The notes under the pieces were generated by a model. It ran no database searches. It was not told the DNA's origin and saw only the letters and a list, made by a program, of their open reading frames with translations. Shown piece after piece: positions 9,227-18,363 of a stretch of 64,000 bases of DNA. Position 1 is the first letter of the stretch, and each line of letters starts with the position of its first letter. This stretch comes from Dehalococcoidia bacterium (lineage in GTDB: Bacteria; Chloroflexota; Dehalococcoidia; SpSt-223): contig BPIC01000002.1 of assembly GCA_026003895.1 (NCBI GenBank), positions 248,001-312,000 on the forward strand, written 5' to 3'. Position numbers and translations under genes: made by a program.

Positions 9227-11905
9227 ATGCCGGTGGACGCCGAACGAGAACGCTTGGCGGCGGCACGCGATCCTGATTCACCGTGGCGAAAATGGGGGCC
9301 GTATCTGGCGGACCGGCAGTGGGGCACGGTTCGCGAGGACTACTCCGCCGATGGCTCGGCGTGGGAGTACTTTCCGCACGACCATGCTCGCTCCCGCGCC
9401 TACCGGTGGGGCGAAGACGGGCTGCTCGGTTGGTCCGACCATCGCCAACGGCTGTGCTTCGCGATTGCCCTCTGGAACGAGCAGGATCCGATCCTAAAGG
9501 AACGCCTCTTTGGTCTGACCGGCGCGGAGGGCAACCACGGCGAAGACGTCAAAGAATGCTACTGGTATCTCGACGCAACGCCGACTGCCTCGTATCTCTA
9601 CGCGCGCTATCGCTATCCACAGGCGGAGTTTCCTTACGCCGAGCTGGTCGAGGTGAACCGCGCTCGCACGCGGCTCGAACCCGAGTACGAGCTCCTCGAT
9701 ACTGGTGTCTTCGCCGAGAACCGCTTCTTCGATGTGGATGTTGAGTATGCCAAGGCCTCGCCGGAGGCGGTCCTCATTCGCATTCGAGTCTCGAACCGCG
9801 GTCCGGTCGCCGCGCCGATTCACCTGATTCCAACTCTTTGGTTTCGCAACACCTGGTCGTGGGGACGTCGCCCCGAGCGGCCGGGTCTCGCCGCTGTGAC
9901 AGACCCCGACGGCGAGGAGTGGCGTCTGATTCATGCCCAGCACCCGCAGCTCGGCAGCTATTGGCTTGCGTGGGAAGGCGACCCTGTCCTGCTCTTCACC
10001 GAGAACGAGACCAATTTCACTCGGCTGTTCGGGGTCCCGAATCCGAAGCCTTATGTCAAGGACGCTTTCCACCGTTACCTCATCGAGGGCGATCGCCAAG
10101 CCGTGAATCCGGATCGGATCGGTACCAAGGTCGGGCTTCAGTATCGCTGGCTGCTCCAGCCGGGGGAGACGCGCACCGTCCAACTGGCGCTCGCCGATGT
10201 GCCCGCGGAACACCCTTTCGATGAGGCGGACGCGCTGTTTGCGCTGCGGCGTCGGGAGGCCGACGCGTTTTACGCGCCGCTCTATCAGGGAGACGACGAA
10301 GACGAGCGGTCCATCCAGCGACAGGCGTTCGCCGGTTTGGTGTGGACGAAGCAGACGTACATCTATTCGGTCGACCAGTGGCTCGAGGGCGATCCAGCCT
10401 ATCCGCCGCCGCCGGAGAGCCGCAAACGCGGGCGCAATGCCGAGTGGCGCACCCTCTGGACCGACGAAGTTCTGTCAATGCCGGACGGATGGGAATATCC
10501 ATGGTTCGCGGCGTGGGATCTTGCGTTCCACTGTGTCGCCTTCGCTCTCATCGACCCGGACTTTGCCAAGCAGCAGCTCGTGCTCCTGTTGCGGGAGTGG
10601 TACCAACATCCCAATGGGCAGTTGCCTGCCTACGAATGGGCGTTCGGCGACGTCAACCCGCCTGTTCACGCCTGGGCAGCGCACCGGGTCTACCAGATCG
10701 AGCACCGGCTCACCGGCGTCCACGACCGCCAGTTTCTCGAGCGCGTGTTTCATAAGCTGCTGCTGTATTTCACGTGGTGGGTTAACCGGAAAGATCCCCA
10801 AGGACGCAACGTCTTCCAAGGCGGCTTTCTTGGCCTCGACAACATCGGCGTCTTCGACCGGAGTGCGCCGCTGCCGACCGGCGGCTTTCTCGAACAGGCG
10901 GACGGCACCGCTTGGATGGGACTGTTTTGCATGTCGATGCTTGGCATCGCGCTCGAGCTGGCGCGCGAGGACCCCGTCTACGAGGACGCTGCCTCGAAGT
11001 TTTTCGAGCATTTTATGTACATCGCCGGGGCGCTCAATGGCATCGGCGGAACGGACCTCGCTATCTGGGACGAAGAAGATGAGTTCTGTTACGACGTGCT
11101 CCGCCTCCCGGGAGGTCAGTCGGTCCGCCTCAGGGTGCGTTCGCTCGTTGGGTTGATCCCGCTGCTCGCTGTCACCACGCTCGAGCCGTCCTTCCTCGCC
11201 ACGCTCCCGGGGTTCAAGAAGCGGATGGATTGGTTCCTCGAGCATCGCTCGGACCTCGCGGCGCTTGTTCCGCGCTGGGAAGAACCGGGGGTCGGCGAAC
11301 GCCGCTTGCTCGCCCTGCTGCGCGGCCACCGCTTGAAACGGATACTCGCTCGTCTGCTCGATCCAGACGAGTTCCTGAGCGACTTTGGAATCCGCTCGCT
11401 CAGTAAGGCGCACGAAGCGAGGCCGTATGTCCTGCAAATCGACGGCAGGGAGTACGTGGTCTCCTACATGCCTGCGGAGTCGCAGATCCCCCTCTTCGGC
11501 GGCAACTCGAACTGGCGCGGACCAATTTGGTTTCCCGTGAATTTCCTATTGATCGAGGCATTGCAGAAATACTGGCACTATTACGGCGACGATTTCTTGG
11601 TGGAATATCCGACGGGTTCGGGGAACACGGCGACGCTCTGGCAGGTTGCCCACGACCTGTCGGGCAGGCTCGTGCGCATCTTCGCTCGCGGCGCCGACGG
11701 TCGCCGCCCAGTTTTCGGCAACAACCCAACCCTTCAGGACGACCCGCTCTGGCGCGATCAGCTCTGGTTCTTCGAATACTTCAACGGCGACACTGGCGCC
11801 GGTCTTGGGGCAAGCCACCAGACCGGCTGGACCGCCCTCGTTGCGAAGCTCATCGAGCAGCGTTCTCGCATCGACCACACCGGCGTGAGAAGGAACGGCC
11901 GCTGA
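9227..11905 (+). CDS. Glucosidase, MGH1/GH63-like
   Basis: This is an 892-residue cytoplasmic glycoside hydrolase of the GH63/MGH1-like family with no signal peptide. The N-terminal ~380 residues are mainly beta, and the rest is an (alpha/alpha) barrel. Characteristic blocks are W-D-L-A-F-H-C near residue 430 (the catalytic acid Asp region), [15 protein letters not shown]-x-F, and the late [10 protein letters not shown]. Relatives cleave alpha-glucosides or mannosylglycerate-type compatible solutes. GGGAGGG directly abuts ATG 9227, so GTG 9233, with better spacing, may be the true start. It stands alone, convergent with the next hydrolase. Confidence 0.88.
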   Translation: MPVDAERERLAAARDPDSPWRKWGPYLADRQWGTVREDYSADGSAWEYFPHDHARSRAYRWGEDGLLGWSDHRQRLCFAIALWNEQDPILKERLFGLTGAEGNHGEDVKECYWYLDATPTASYLYARYRYPQAEFPYAELVEVNRARTRLEPEYELLDTGVFAENRFFDVDVEYAKASPEAVLIRIRVSNRGPVAAPIHLIPTLWFRNTWSWGRRPERPGLAAVTDPDGEEWRLIHAQHPQLGSYWLAWEGDPVLLFTENETNFTRLFGVPNPKPYVKDAFHRYLIEGDRQAVNPDRIGTKVGLQYRWLLQPGETRTVQLALADVPAEHPFDEADALFALRRREADAFYAPLYQGDDEDERSIQRQAFAGLVWTKQTYIYSVDQWLEGDPAYPPPPESRKRGRNAEWRTLWTDEVLSMPDGWEYPWFAAWDLAFHCVAFALIDPDFAKQQLVLLLREWYQHPNGQLPAYEWAFGDVNPPVHAWAAHRVYQIEHRLTGVHDRQFLERVFHKLLLYFTWWVNRKDPQGRNVFQGGFLGLDNIGVFDRSAPLPTGGFLEQADGTAWMGLFCMSMLGIALELAREDPVYEDAASKFFEHFMYIAGALNGIGGTDLAIWDEEDEFCYDVLRLPGGQSVRLRVRSLVGLIPLLAVTTLEPSFLATLPGFKKRMDWFLEHRSDLAALVPRWEEPGVGERRLLALLRGHRLKRILARLLDPDEFLSDFGIRSLSKAHEARPYVLQIDGREYVVSYMPAESQIPLFGGNSNWRGPIWFPVNFLLIEALQKYWHYYGDDFLVEYPTGSGNTATLWQVAHDLSGRLVRIFARGADGRRPVFGNNPTLQDDPLWRDQLWFFEYFNGDTGAGLGASHQTGWTALVAKLIEQRSRIDHTGVRRNGR

Positions 11906-11933
11906 ACGGTTGCGCCCCGCCGCTTCTTGAGGG

Positions 11934-12794
11934 TCAGTCGCCCGCGCTCTCGGCCTGAAAGAAATTCGTGACGAGCGCGAAAAAGCGTCGGCACGGTCGT
12001 TGGATGTGCAGGAAGTGCCCAGCGCCAGGCAGAACCACGAGCGCCTTGTCGGGTGTGGCGAGGTTGGCGAAGAAGGTGGCGACGCGGGCAGGCTGGTAGA
12101 GCGGGTCGGCGTCGCCATAGACGAGCAGGGTCGGTCGCACGAGTTTCGTCGGGTCGACCGGCGGGCTACCGTTCGCGAGGTCGAGCAAGACGCCGTTCGG
12201 CGAGCGCGGTTCGAAGCGGGCAACGTACGCGGCGAACGCCGCCCGCACCGCGGCGTCTGTGAACACGGGCTCGAGCCGGGCGAGCACGCTCGCTTCGTCG
12301 TTCTCGCGAAACGGAAGGACAGGCCGGTCCCGCAGGCCGGCCTCGAGCAACGCTCCGGCAAAGAGCACGAGCCGGTCGACCCGATCGGGATGATCGGCCG
12401 CCCAGCGACCGGCAATCCGGCCGCCCCACGACCAGCCGAGGAGATGCGGTCGCATCACCCCGCGCGACTCGCGCAGCCACGCCGCGACGCGATCAAGGTC
12501 GTCGATTGCAGCGTCGGTTGTCACCGCCAAACCGTCTACCGGCGAGGGCGATTGCCCATAGCCCCGTATCGCGAAGGTGATCGCAGTGATGCCGTGCGCC
12601 GCCAGCCAGCTCGCGAGCGAGTGCTGGCCCGGCAGGGCGAAGCCAAACGCCGTTGGACCCGAGTAGGTGGCGCCGTGGACAAGTAGCGCCACCTCGTCGC
12701 CAGCCGCCGGCCATTCCACGACGGGAATGGGGCCAGCCGCTCCTTCCACCCAATGCTCGCGCCGCGTCGTCCCTTGATCTCCGCCGCCTATCAT
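11934..12794 (-). CDS. Alpha/beta hydrolase
   Basis: This is a roughly 286-residue alpha/beta-hydrolase. L-V-H-G-A-T-Y-S-G forms the oxyanion region, G-W-S-W-G-G holds the nucleophilic Ser, V-Y-G-D-A-D-P-L the acid and P-G-A-G-H-F-L-H the histidine, so the triad is complete. The Trp-flanked elbow G-W-S-W-G is less common than G-H-S-x-G. I used ATG 12794; further upstream starts exist, and GTG 12749 is a shorter option. With ATG 12794 only six bases separate it from the divergent PfkB start, so one of the two starts is probably misplaced or the transcripts are leaderless. Confidence 0.8.
   Translation of the reverse strand: MIGGGDQGTTRREHWVEGAAGPIPVVEWPAAGDEVALLVHGATYSGPTAFGFALPGQHSLASWLAAHGITAITFAIRGYGQSPSPVDGLAVTTDAAIDDLDRVAAWLRESRGVMRPHLLGWSWGGRIAGRWAADHPDRVDRLVLFAGALLEAGLRDRPVLPFRENDEASVLARLEPVFTDAAVRAAFAAYVARFEPRSPNGVLLDLANGSPPVDPTKLVRPTLLVYGDADPLYQPARVATFFANLATPDKALVVLPGAGHFLHIQRPCRRFFALVTNFFQAESAGD
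12789..12794 (+). promoter_or_regulatory. Candidate -10 box giving a leaderless PfkB transcript
   Basis: TATCAT lies exactly six bases before the ATG at 12801, and no Shine-Dalgarno is present. A -10 box 6-8 bases from a start codon is the usual signature of a leaderless mRNA. No good -35 was found at 16-18 bases; TTGATC at 12774 is only nine bases away. Confidence 0.35.
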
Positions 12795-12800
12795 CCTGCT

Positions 12801-13724
12801 ATGCCAGACGTTACCGTCGTAGGGTCGCTCGTCATCGATTTTGTGTTCCAAGTGCAGCGCCAGCCCAAACCGGGCGAAACGCTGACCGCTGAAGCGTTCG
12901 GGATTTTCCTGGGCGGCAAAGGATTTAACCAGGCGGTGGCGGCTCGGCGGGCCGGGGCGTCCGTGGCGATGATCGGCCGGCTCGGTGACGACGTGTTTGC
13001 GCCGCTCTTCGAACAGGCGCTCGACCGGGAAGGGATTGACCGAACAGGCATCCGCCGTAGCGGTGACGGCACCGGCGTCTCATCGCCCATCGTCGACCGA
13101 GGTGGGCAAAACACGCTGATCGTAGCGCCGCGGGCCAACCTTACGCTCACCGCCGCCGATGTCGACGCCGCCGCGCCGCTCATCGAGTCGGCACGGGTCG
13201 TCGTCGCGCAGCGTGAGACAAGCCCGCAGTCGATCCGGCGGACGGCGGAGCTGGCGCGGCACGCCGGAGTGACTGTTGTCTGGAACGCCGCGCCGGCCGG
13301 ACCAGCCGAGCCTGAGATGTTCTTGCTCACCGACATTCTCGTGGTCAATGAGCTCGAAGCCGAGGCGTTTGCCGGGTGTCGAGTTGACGACGAACTAGCG
13401 ATTCGCGAGGCCGCGCGCCGCTTACAGGAGCGCGGACCGCGCACCGTCATCGTGACGCTCGGTGAACGCGGGGCGTTTGTTCGCTCGGGTACGCGCGAGC
13501 AGCGGCTGGCCGCGTTTTCGGTCGAGGCCGTCGATGCGACGGGCGCCGGAGATGCCTTCGTAGGGGCACTGGCTGCCCGTCTTGCCGAAGGAGCGCCGCT
13601 CGAGGACGCCGCTCGATTCGCCAACGCAGCGGGTGCGCTCGCCGTGACGACGCTCGGCGCCGAGCCGTCGATGCCGCGCCGCGGCGAAATTGACCTCCTA
13701 TTCCGCACATCCGAACCGCGCTAG
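12801..13724 (+). CDS. PfkB-family carbohydrate kinase (ribokinase-like)
   Basis: This 307-residue kinase phosphorylates a sugar or nucleoside with ATP. PfkB signature 1 is present as G-G-K-G-F-N-Q-A (residues 38-45; ribokinases usually have Ala in place of Phe), and signature 2 as D-A-T-G-A-G-D-A-F, with Asp251 as the catalytic base. N-terminal G-S-L-V-I-D-F is typical. The family is right for ribokinase, but the neighbours do not include ribose transport, so I do not assign rbsK. Its TAG stop interlocks with the stop of the convergent lyase gene. Confidence 0.88.
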   Translation: MPDVTVVGSLVIDFVFQVQRQPKPGETLTAEAFGIFLGGKGFNQAVAARRAGASVAMIGRLGDDVFAPLFEQALDREGIDRTGIRRSGDGTGVSSPIVDRGGQNTLIVAPRANLTLTAADVDAAAPLIESARVVVAQRETSPQSIRRTAELARHAGVTVVWNAAPAGPAEPEMFLLTDILVVNELEAEAFAGCRVDDELAIREAARRLQERGPRTVIVTLGERGAFVRSGTREQRLAAFSVEAVDATGAGDAFVGALAARLAEGAPLEDAARFANAAGALAVTTLGAEPSMPRRGEIDLLFRTSEPR

Positions 13725-14584
13725 GAGGCATAGCGCTGCTCGAGCGCCTGCCACTCGTCCAAGCCGACGAGGCGCTGGCGCTCATCCCAGCCGAGCATCC
13801 GGTTGGCGAGGCGGTCACTTGCCCCGTCGGCGGCGAGGATGGCCAACGCCTCGCGGACGGCATACAGCGCGACCCGCAGTGTGGTGTTCGCGTAGAGCGC
13901 GATTCGAAAGCCGAGATCTTGGAGCTCGCGTGCCGGGAGGAGGGGCGTTCGACCACCCTCAACTTGGTTAACCAGCAAGGGCGCGTCGATCGCTTTGGGC
14001 AACCGGGCAAGCTGGTCGCGGTCCACCGGCGCTTCGACGAATAGGACATCCGCTCCGGCGGCGCGGTAGGCTCGGGCGCGCTCGATTGCGCCGTCGATCC
14101 CGTCGACCGCCAGCGCATCGGTACGTCCGATAATGACCGTCGCTGGATCGCGCCGGGCTTCGACGGCGGCCCGGATCTTCTGCACCATTTCCTCGCGGGA
14201 GATGACGTCTTTGCCTGCAAAGTGACCGCAGCGTTTTGGACTAACTTGGTCTTCAAGCTGGATCGCCGCAGCGCCGGCGCGCTCGAGTTCTTGCACCGTT
14301 CGTCGGACGTTCAGCGCGTTCCCGTAGCCGGTATCGGCGTCGACGATGATCGGGATGTCGACTGCTTCGGCGACACGGGCGGTTTGGGTCGCGATCTCGG
14401 CAAGGCCGATCAGGCCGAGGTCAGGCAGGCCAAACTGGGCGTTCGCTAGGCCGGCGCCAGTCAAATAGACCGCCGGAAAGCCCGCCTGCTGGACGAGCCG
14501 CGCAACCAGCGCATCGACAGCGCCTGGGACGATCAAGATCTCGGGCTCGGCAAGCCGGGCGCGCAAACGAGCTCCTCGGGTCAT
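13721..14584 (-). CDS. Isocitrate lyase / PEP mutase superfamily enzyme
   Basis: This is a 287-residue TIM-barrel enzyme of the PEP mutase/isocitrate lyase superfamily. V-D-A-D-T-G-Y-G-N (Asp82, Asp84) binds Mg2+, and K-R-C-G-H at 117-121 is the catalytic Cys loop found in lyases such as methylisocitrate lyase and 2,3-dimethylmalate lyase. E-D-Q-V just before it is also conserved. It probably splits a 2-hydroxy-dicarboxylate to pyruvate or glyoxylate plus a second acid. Methylisocitrate lyase (PrpB) is plausible, but prpC and prpD-type partners are not adjacent (the PrpD-like gene is about 16 kb away). Confidence 0.85.
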   Translation of the reverse strand: MTRGARLRARLAEPEILIVPGAVDALVARLVQQAGFPAVYLTGAGLANAQFGLPDLGLIGLAEIATQTARVAEAVDIPIIVDADTGYGNALNVRRTVQELERAGAAAIQLEDQVSPKRCGHFAGKDVISREEMVQKIRAAVEARRDPATVIIGRTDALAVDGIDGAIERARAYRAAGADVLFVEAPVDRDQLARLPKAIDAPLLVNQVEGGRTPLLPARELQDLGFRIALYANTTLRVALYAVREALAILAADGASDRLANRMLGWDERQRLVGLDEWQALEQRYAS

Positions 14585-15055
14585 CGGCTCGACCTCGGCG
14601 TCGGAAGAGGGTGTCTTTCAGAACGATCGGTGGTCGGTCGGGACAAGACCGTCGAGAACGCGGTGGCAGGATAATGGGTTCGGCTGTTCAGTGGAGTTCT
14701 CCTGTCCTTCGGCGGTGATCAGTGAGCATCCGAGCGCTCAGGCATCCCTAGGAAGCCGTTTCGCGATGAGCGATGCCCTGCCGCGGCAACGTCGAGTTCG
14801 CCGGCGGTGCCGTGCCCGAGGCGCCTCCCCGGGCGCCGATCACGGGCTCGACCTGCCGCACGGCGGGGCCGAGGCCGAGCGCTCGCTTCAACAGAGTCTG
14901 GGGCATGCCCGAAAGGGAGGTCGCGGCGGCCACTCCGACGGGGGTAAACGCTCGGCTCTTCGGAACGTCCTGCGAGATCGCCGTCACTTGGAACCAACGA
15001 TCCATTACCGCGCGTTCCGCCGCCGCGACGCGGAGCGGCGCCTCGAGCCGGTGCA
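14585..15055. other. 471-bp region without a convincing gene
   Basis: Overlapping open frames on both strands encode Arg/Ala/Ser-rich sequences without motif, ribosome site or known homologue that I recognise. The start codon of the lyase (ATG 14584) faces into this region, so its promoter should be here. I see no tRNA, hairpin terminator or repeat. Confidence 0.45.
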
Positions 15056-15916
15056 CTACGCCACCCTTGGCAACGAGCGAAGCCATTCCGCCGTCAGTTC
15101 GGCCACCTCGCGTTCTTCGTCCGGCGTGTAGCGGTGCGCCGCGCCCGGAATGACGACGGCCTTGCGGTGCGGGCTATTGACGGCGAGGCGCATCAAATCC
15201 TCAGCGACGCCGCGCTGATTGACGTTTGTCTCCCGTTCACCGGTAATGCGGAGCAACGGTACCCGGATGCGGTCGGCCCACAGCTCGAAGTTGTAGGTTT
15301 CGCCAGCGTACTTGTCGAGATAGGCCTGCCCGGAGCGGAGGAGGGGCTCGGTCGGAAAGGTCAACTCAAACAGATGGTAGGGATCGCCGGCGGCGGCAAG
15401 CTCCTGAGCACGAGCGAGGTTGCGCCGATACTCCTCGGCCCGCTCGCTCTGCGCATACCAGCGCGCGGAGAACCGCGGTCCGGAGCATGAGACGACAGCC
15501 GCCAAGTGCTCGTCCGGCGCGTGTGCGGCGTAATAAATGGCCTTCACCGCCCCGTTGCTGTGGCCAAGGAGCGCGATTCGCGAATAGCCGCGCTCGCCGA
15601 GGAACCGAATCGCGGCGTCAAAGTCGAGGCCGCAATCAGCGAGGATTTCGAATGCCGAGCCGAAATACCCATCACGGCCAAGCTGTTTCCAAACGATGTC
15701 GTGTCCCCGTGTGCTGAGCGACAGGACGGCAAATCCGGCATCGGCGAGATGAGGCGCAACGCCAAAAATCGGGCGGGAGTAGAACGATGCAGCAGTACCT
15801 CCGTTGAGGATGACGGCGTCGACGGCAGCGCTTTGCGGTGTCCCTTGGGGCGGGAGAAAGGCAGCCGGCAGGTCGAGCCCATCTGAGGTGCGAACCGAAA
15901 CCACATCGACCCACAT
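15056..15916 (-). CDS. Alpha/beta hydrolase (dienelactone hydrolase/acetyl-esterase-like)
   Basis: This is a 286-residue alpha/beta-hydrolase. The elbow is G-H-S-N-G-A with Ser120, L-S-T-R-G-H-D precedes it, and P-G-A-A-H-R-Y near the C-terminus gives the histidine. The N-terminal V-R-T-S-D-G-L-D-L-P-A-A-F-L-P-P resembles peptidase S9-like or BAAT-like hydrolases that act on small acyl substrates. I chose ATG 15916, 19 bases after the reductase stop (15936), since the longer version would overlap that gene. It is the last gene of a long minus-strand run. Confidence 0.8.
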   Translation of the reverse strand: MWVDVVSVRTSDGLDLPAAFLPPQGTPQSAAVDAVILNGGTAASFYSRPIFGVAPHLADAGFAVLSLSTRGHDIVWKQLGRDGYFGSAFEILADCGLDFDAAIRFLGERGYSRIALLGHSNGAVKAIYYAAHAPDEHLAAVVSCSGPRFSARWYAQSERAEEYRRNLARAQELAAAGDPYHLFELTFPTEPLLRSGQAYLDKYAGETYNFELWADRIRVPLLRITGERETNVNQRGVAEDLMRLAVNSPHRKAVVIPGAAHRYTPDEEREVAELTAEWLRSLPRVA

Positions 15917-15935
15917 GGCGGACGGTATACACCTT

Positions 15936-17087
15936 TCATCGGTTCGACGCAATGCCGAGCGAGAAATACCCCGCCAGCAGCCGATGTGGCGCGCGCCAAC
16001 AGTCGAGCACGAAGCGCCGATAGCTGCGGTCGCCGGTCAGCACACCGACGAACAGCGCCGCGAGGTATCGGTTGCGAAAGGCCAGCCGGTCCGCGAGCGT
16101 GGTATGACGGAAGACGATCCGTCCGAGTCGGTCGGCCCAGCGGAATTCGCGTTCGTGGAGTTCCGCGATCGCGACGCTGTAGGGCGTCAGGTCGGCTGCC
16201 TCGCCGCGCAGAAATCGATCAATCGCCTCAGCGGCCAAGCGGGCACTGCGCAGCGCGTAGGCGATACCTTCTCCAAGGAAGGGATCAACAAGCCCGGCAG
16301 CGTCTCCGACGAGCAGCACATTGCCCTGATGAACCGGCCCCACCGGCCCGCCAACCGGCAGCACATGGCCAACGAGGCTGCGAACTTGAAATGGCTCCCC
16401 GCTGAGGACCTGAGCAATGTATGCCCGGGTTCGCTCGCGCAGGCCGGGCAGCTTGTCGTGAAGGCTGCAGAGCCCGATCGAGAGGTGATCCGCCTTCGGG
16501 AAAATCCAGCCATAGCCCATTGGCGTGGCGTCAAAGTCGAAAAGCACCACATTTCGCCATTCGGCGACCCGCCGTGGATCAACCTCGACCTCCGCCTCGA
16601 TGGCGGGGGTTTGGCGCGCCGCCGGTCGGAGGCCGAGCGCTGCCGCGATGCGGCTCGGTGCGCCGTCTGCTCCAACGATGGCCCGTGCATGGATGGCGCC
16701 GTGGTCGGTTTGGAGGAGACCATCGCGGATGCCGATGGCACGGCAGCCGTCCATCAGCCGTGCGCCCGCGCGAACCGCCTCCTCCGCGATCCGAGCGTCG
16801 AACCGGTCGCGCATGACCGTCCACGCCGCGACCTCTCCGACGTCAATTTCGATCGGGGTGCCACTCCGCACCGAAACCCGGGCGCGTGTTGGCGCGCATT
16901 CCAATACGTCGGCTGGATCAAACGGAAGCTCGGCGAGCGCCTTGCGCGTCACGCCGCCGCCGCACACTTTGTAGCGTGGCACGCGCTCGCGCTCCAGCAG
17001 CAGCACGTCCCAGCCGGCGCGGGCGAGGCGCAACGCGGTTGCGCTTCCGGCGGGGCCGGCCCCGACGACGACGACGTCTGCCTTCAT
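15936..17087 (-). CDS. Geranylgeranyl reductase family FAD-dependent oxidoreductase
   Basis: This is a 383-residue flavoprotein. The N-terminal dinucleotide motif G-A-G-P-A-G-S (residues 9-15), R-x-P-R-Y-K-V-C-G-G-G, and the second FAD motif G-D-A-A-G-L-V-D-P-F-x-G-E-G identify the geranylgeranyl reductase (GGR) family. Members reduce isoprenoid double bonds in chlorophyll, archaeal lipids or menaquinone side chains, or act as epoxidase-like enzymes. With a menaquinone operon in the same window and no sign of photosynthesis here, quinone side-chain saturation is a reasonable but unproven guess. ATG 17087 overlaps the MFS stop (ATGA), so translation is coupled. Confidence 0.88.
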   Translation of the reverse strand: MKADVVVVGAGPAGSATALRLARAGWDVLLLERERVPRYKVCGGGVTRKALAELPFDPADVLECAPTRARVSVRSGTPIEIDVGEVAAWTVMRDRFDARIAEEAVRAGARLMDGCRAIGIRDGLLQTDHGAIHARAIVGADGAPSRIAAALGLRPAARQTPAIEAEVEVDPRRVAEWRNVVLFDFDATPMGYGWIFPKADHLSIGLCSLHDKLPGLRERTRAYIAQVLSGEPFQVRSLVGHVLPVGGPVGPVHQGNVLLVGDAAGLVDPFLGEGIAYALRSARLAAEAIDRFLRGEAADLTPYSVAIAELHEREFRWADRLGRIVFRHTTLADRLAFRNRYLAALFVGVLTGDRSYRRFVLDCWRAPHRLLAGYFSLGIASNR

Positions 17088-18334
17088 AGCCGACGAAGAC
17101 CCGGCGCGAGCACGAGAATCAGCAGGCAGCAGAGAAGAGAAAGACCACCGACCAGCGTGACGGCGAACGGGGCTCCCCCGAGGTCGGCGAGCAAGCCGAC
17201 GAGCACAATACCGATCGGCGTGACGCCCCACGTGAGTAGCGTCACGCTCATCACCCGGCCCTGTAGGTGGTCTGGTGCTTCACGTTGCAGAAGGCTGGTG
17301 CATAACGTCTGCGTACCCGCGCCGAAGATGGTGGCGACAAGGAGCAGTCCAAGGGAGGCAAGAAATCCGGTGGCGGAGGCCCAAACGGGCAGCAGGACTC
17401 CGCTCGCGATCGCAAGGCCAGCGAGCGTCCACCCTTGACGGTGCGACGGCAGCCACGTCGCGACCAGCAGCGCTCCGGCGAGGGCACCGACACCGCTCGC
17501 CGCTGAGAGCAGGCCATAGCCAGATGCACCGGCAACCAGCACGTCGCGGGCGAAGACGGGCAGCAGGACAATGTGCGACTGCCAGAAGACGGCAATCGTC
17601 GCCGAGAGCAGCACGAGGGCGAGGATCGTCGGATTCGCGCCGACGTAGCGCAACCCGGCGAGGAGTTCGCGTGCCACATCGCGCTGCTTGGCGGGCGCGG
17701 CCGGCAACGGGCGGATGCGCGTCGCGAGGCCAGCCATCACGAGAAAGCCGAGCCCGCTGACAAAGATGCAGCCGGCGGCACCGATAATGCCGAGGAGCAT
17801 GCCGCCGAGAGCTGGACCAAGGATTCGCCCACCGTTCATGGCCGTTGACAGCCAAGCGATGGCAGCGGCGCGTGCGGTTGGTACGACAAGCTGAGGTGCC
17901 ATTGCCTGCCGCGCCGGCAGATCGAACGCCCAGACAATACCGGTGACGCCCGCGATGAGCACCATCACCCAGATCGGCGCAAGGCCAGCCCACATGAGGG
18001 CGCTCAGGAGGATCGACAAGCCGGCGATGGTGGTGCGGGTGAGGACGACGAGTCGCGTCCGGTCGACACGGTCGGCGATCACGCCGCCAAGCAACCCAAA
18101 CACCAACATCGGGAACGCCGAGGCGGCCTGAACGAGCGACACATCGAACGCTGAGCCGGTTGTCTGAAGGACGTACCAGCCTTGGCCGATCTGCTGAATC
18201 CAATTTCCGAGCACAGCGGCGAGTGTGCCCATCAGCAACAAGCGATAGTCTCTCGACTGCCAAGGACTTGCTCGTCGGATTGGGCGGCTGGTCGTTGGCG
18301 GGCGAAGCGCCGCGAGATCGCCGATAGAGGACAT
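17084..18334 (-). CDS. MFS transporter (MFS_3 / EntS-like)
   Basis: This is a 416-residue, 12-helix exporter of the DHA3/EntS branch. It shows a soluble ~30-residue N-terminus ending in F/Y-R-L-L-L-x-G, then G-N-W-I-Q-Q-I-G-Q-G-W-Y-V-L, and the motif-A variant G-G-V-I-A-D-R-V-D-R after helix 2. Family members export siderophores or macrolides; the substrate here is unknown. It sits 29 bases downstream of the Pro/Gly-rich sigma partner and overlaps the flavoprotein gene, so all may be cotranscribed. Confidence 0.87.
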   Translation of the reverse strand: MSSIGDLAALRPPTTSRPIRRASPWQSRDYRLLLMGTLAAVLGNWIQQIGQGWYVLQTTGSAFDVSLVQAASAFPMLVFGLLGGVIADRVDRTRLVVLTRTTIAGLSILLSALMWAGLAPIWVMVLIAGVTGIVWAFDLPARQAMAPQLVVPTARAAAIAWLSTAMNGGRILGPALGGMLLGIIGAAGCIFVSGLGFLVMAGLATRIRPLPAAPAKQRDVARELLAGLRYVGANPTILALVLLSATIAVFWQSHIVLLPVFARDVLVAGASGYGLLSAASGVGALAGALLVATWLPSHRQGWTLAGLAIASGVLLPVWASATGFLASLGLLLVATIFGAGTQTLCTSLLQREAPDHLQGRVMSVTLLTWGVTPIGIVLVGLLADLGGAPFAVTLVGGLSLLCCLLILVLAPGLRRL

Positions 18335-18363
18335 TGGCGGCTATTGTAGGCGCTTAACGCCGA

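Noticed and set aside
14585-15055. Short genes on either strand, including a 112-residue minus-strand frame
   Set aside because: No ribosome site, no motif and unnatural composition; long open frames arise by chance in such GC-rich DNA.
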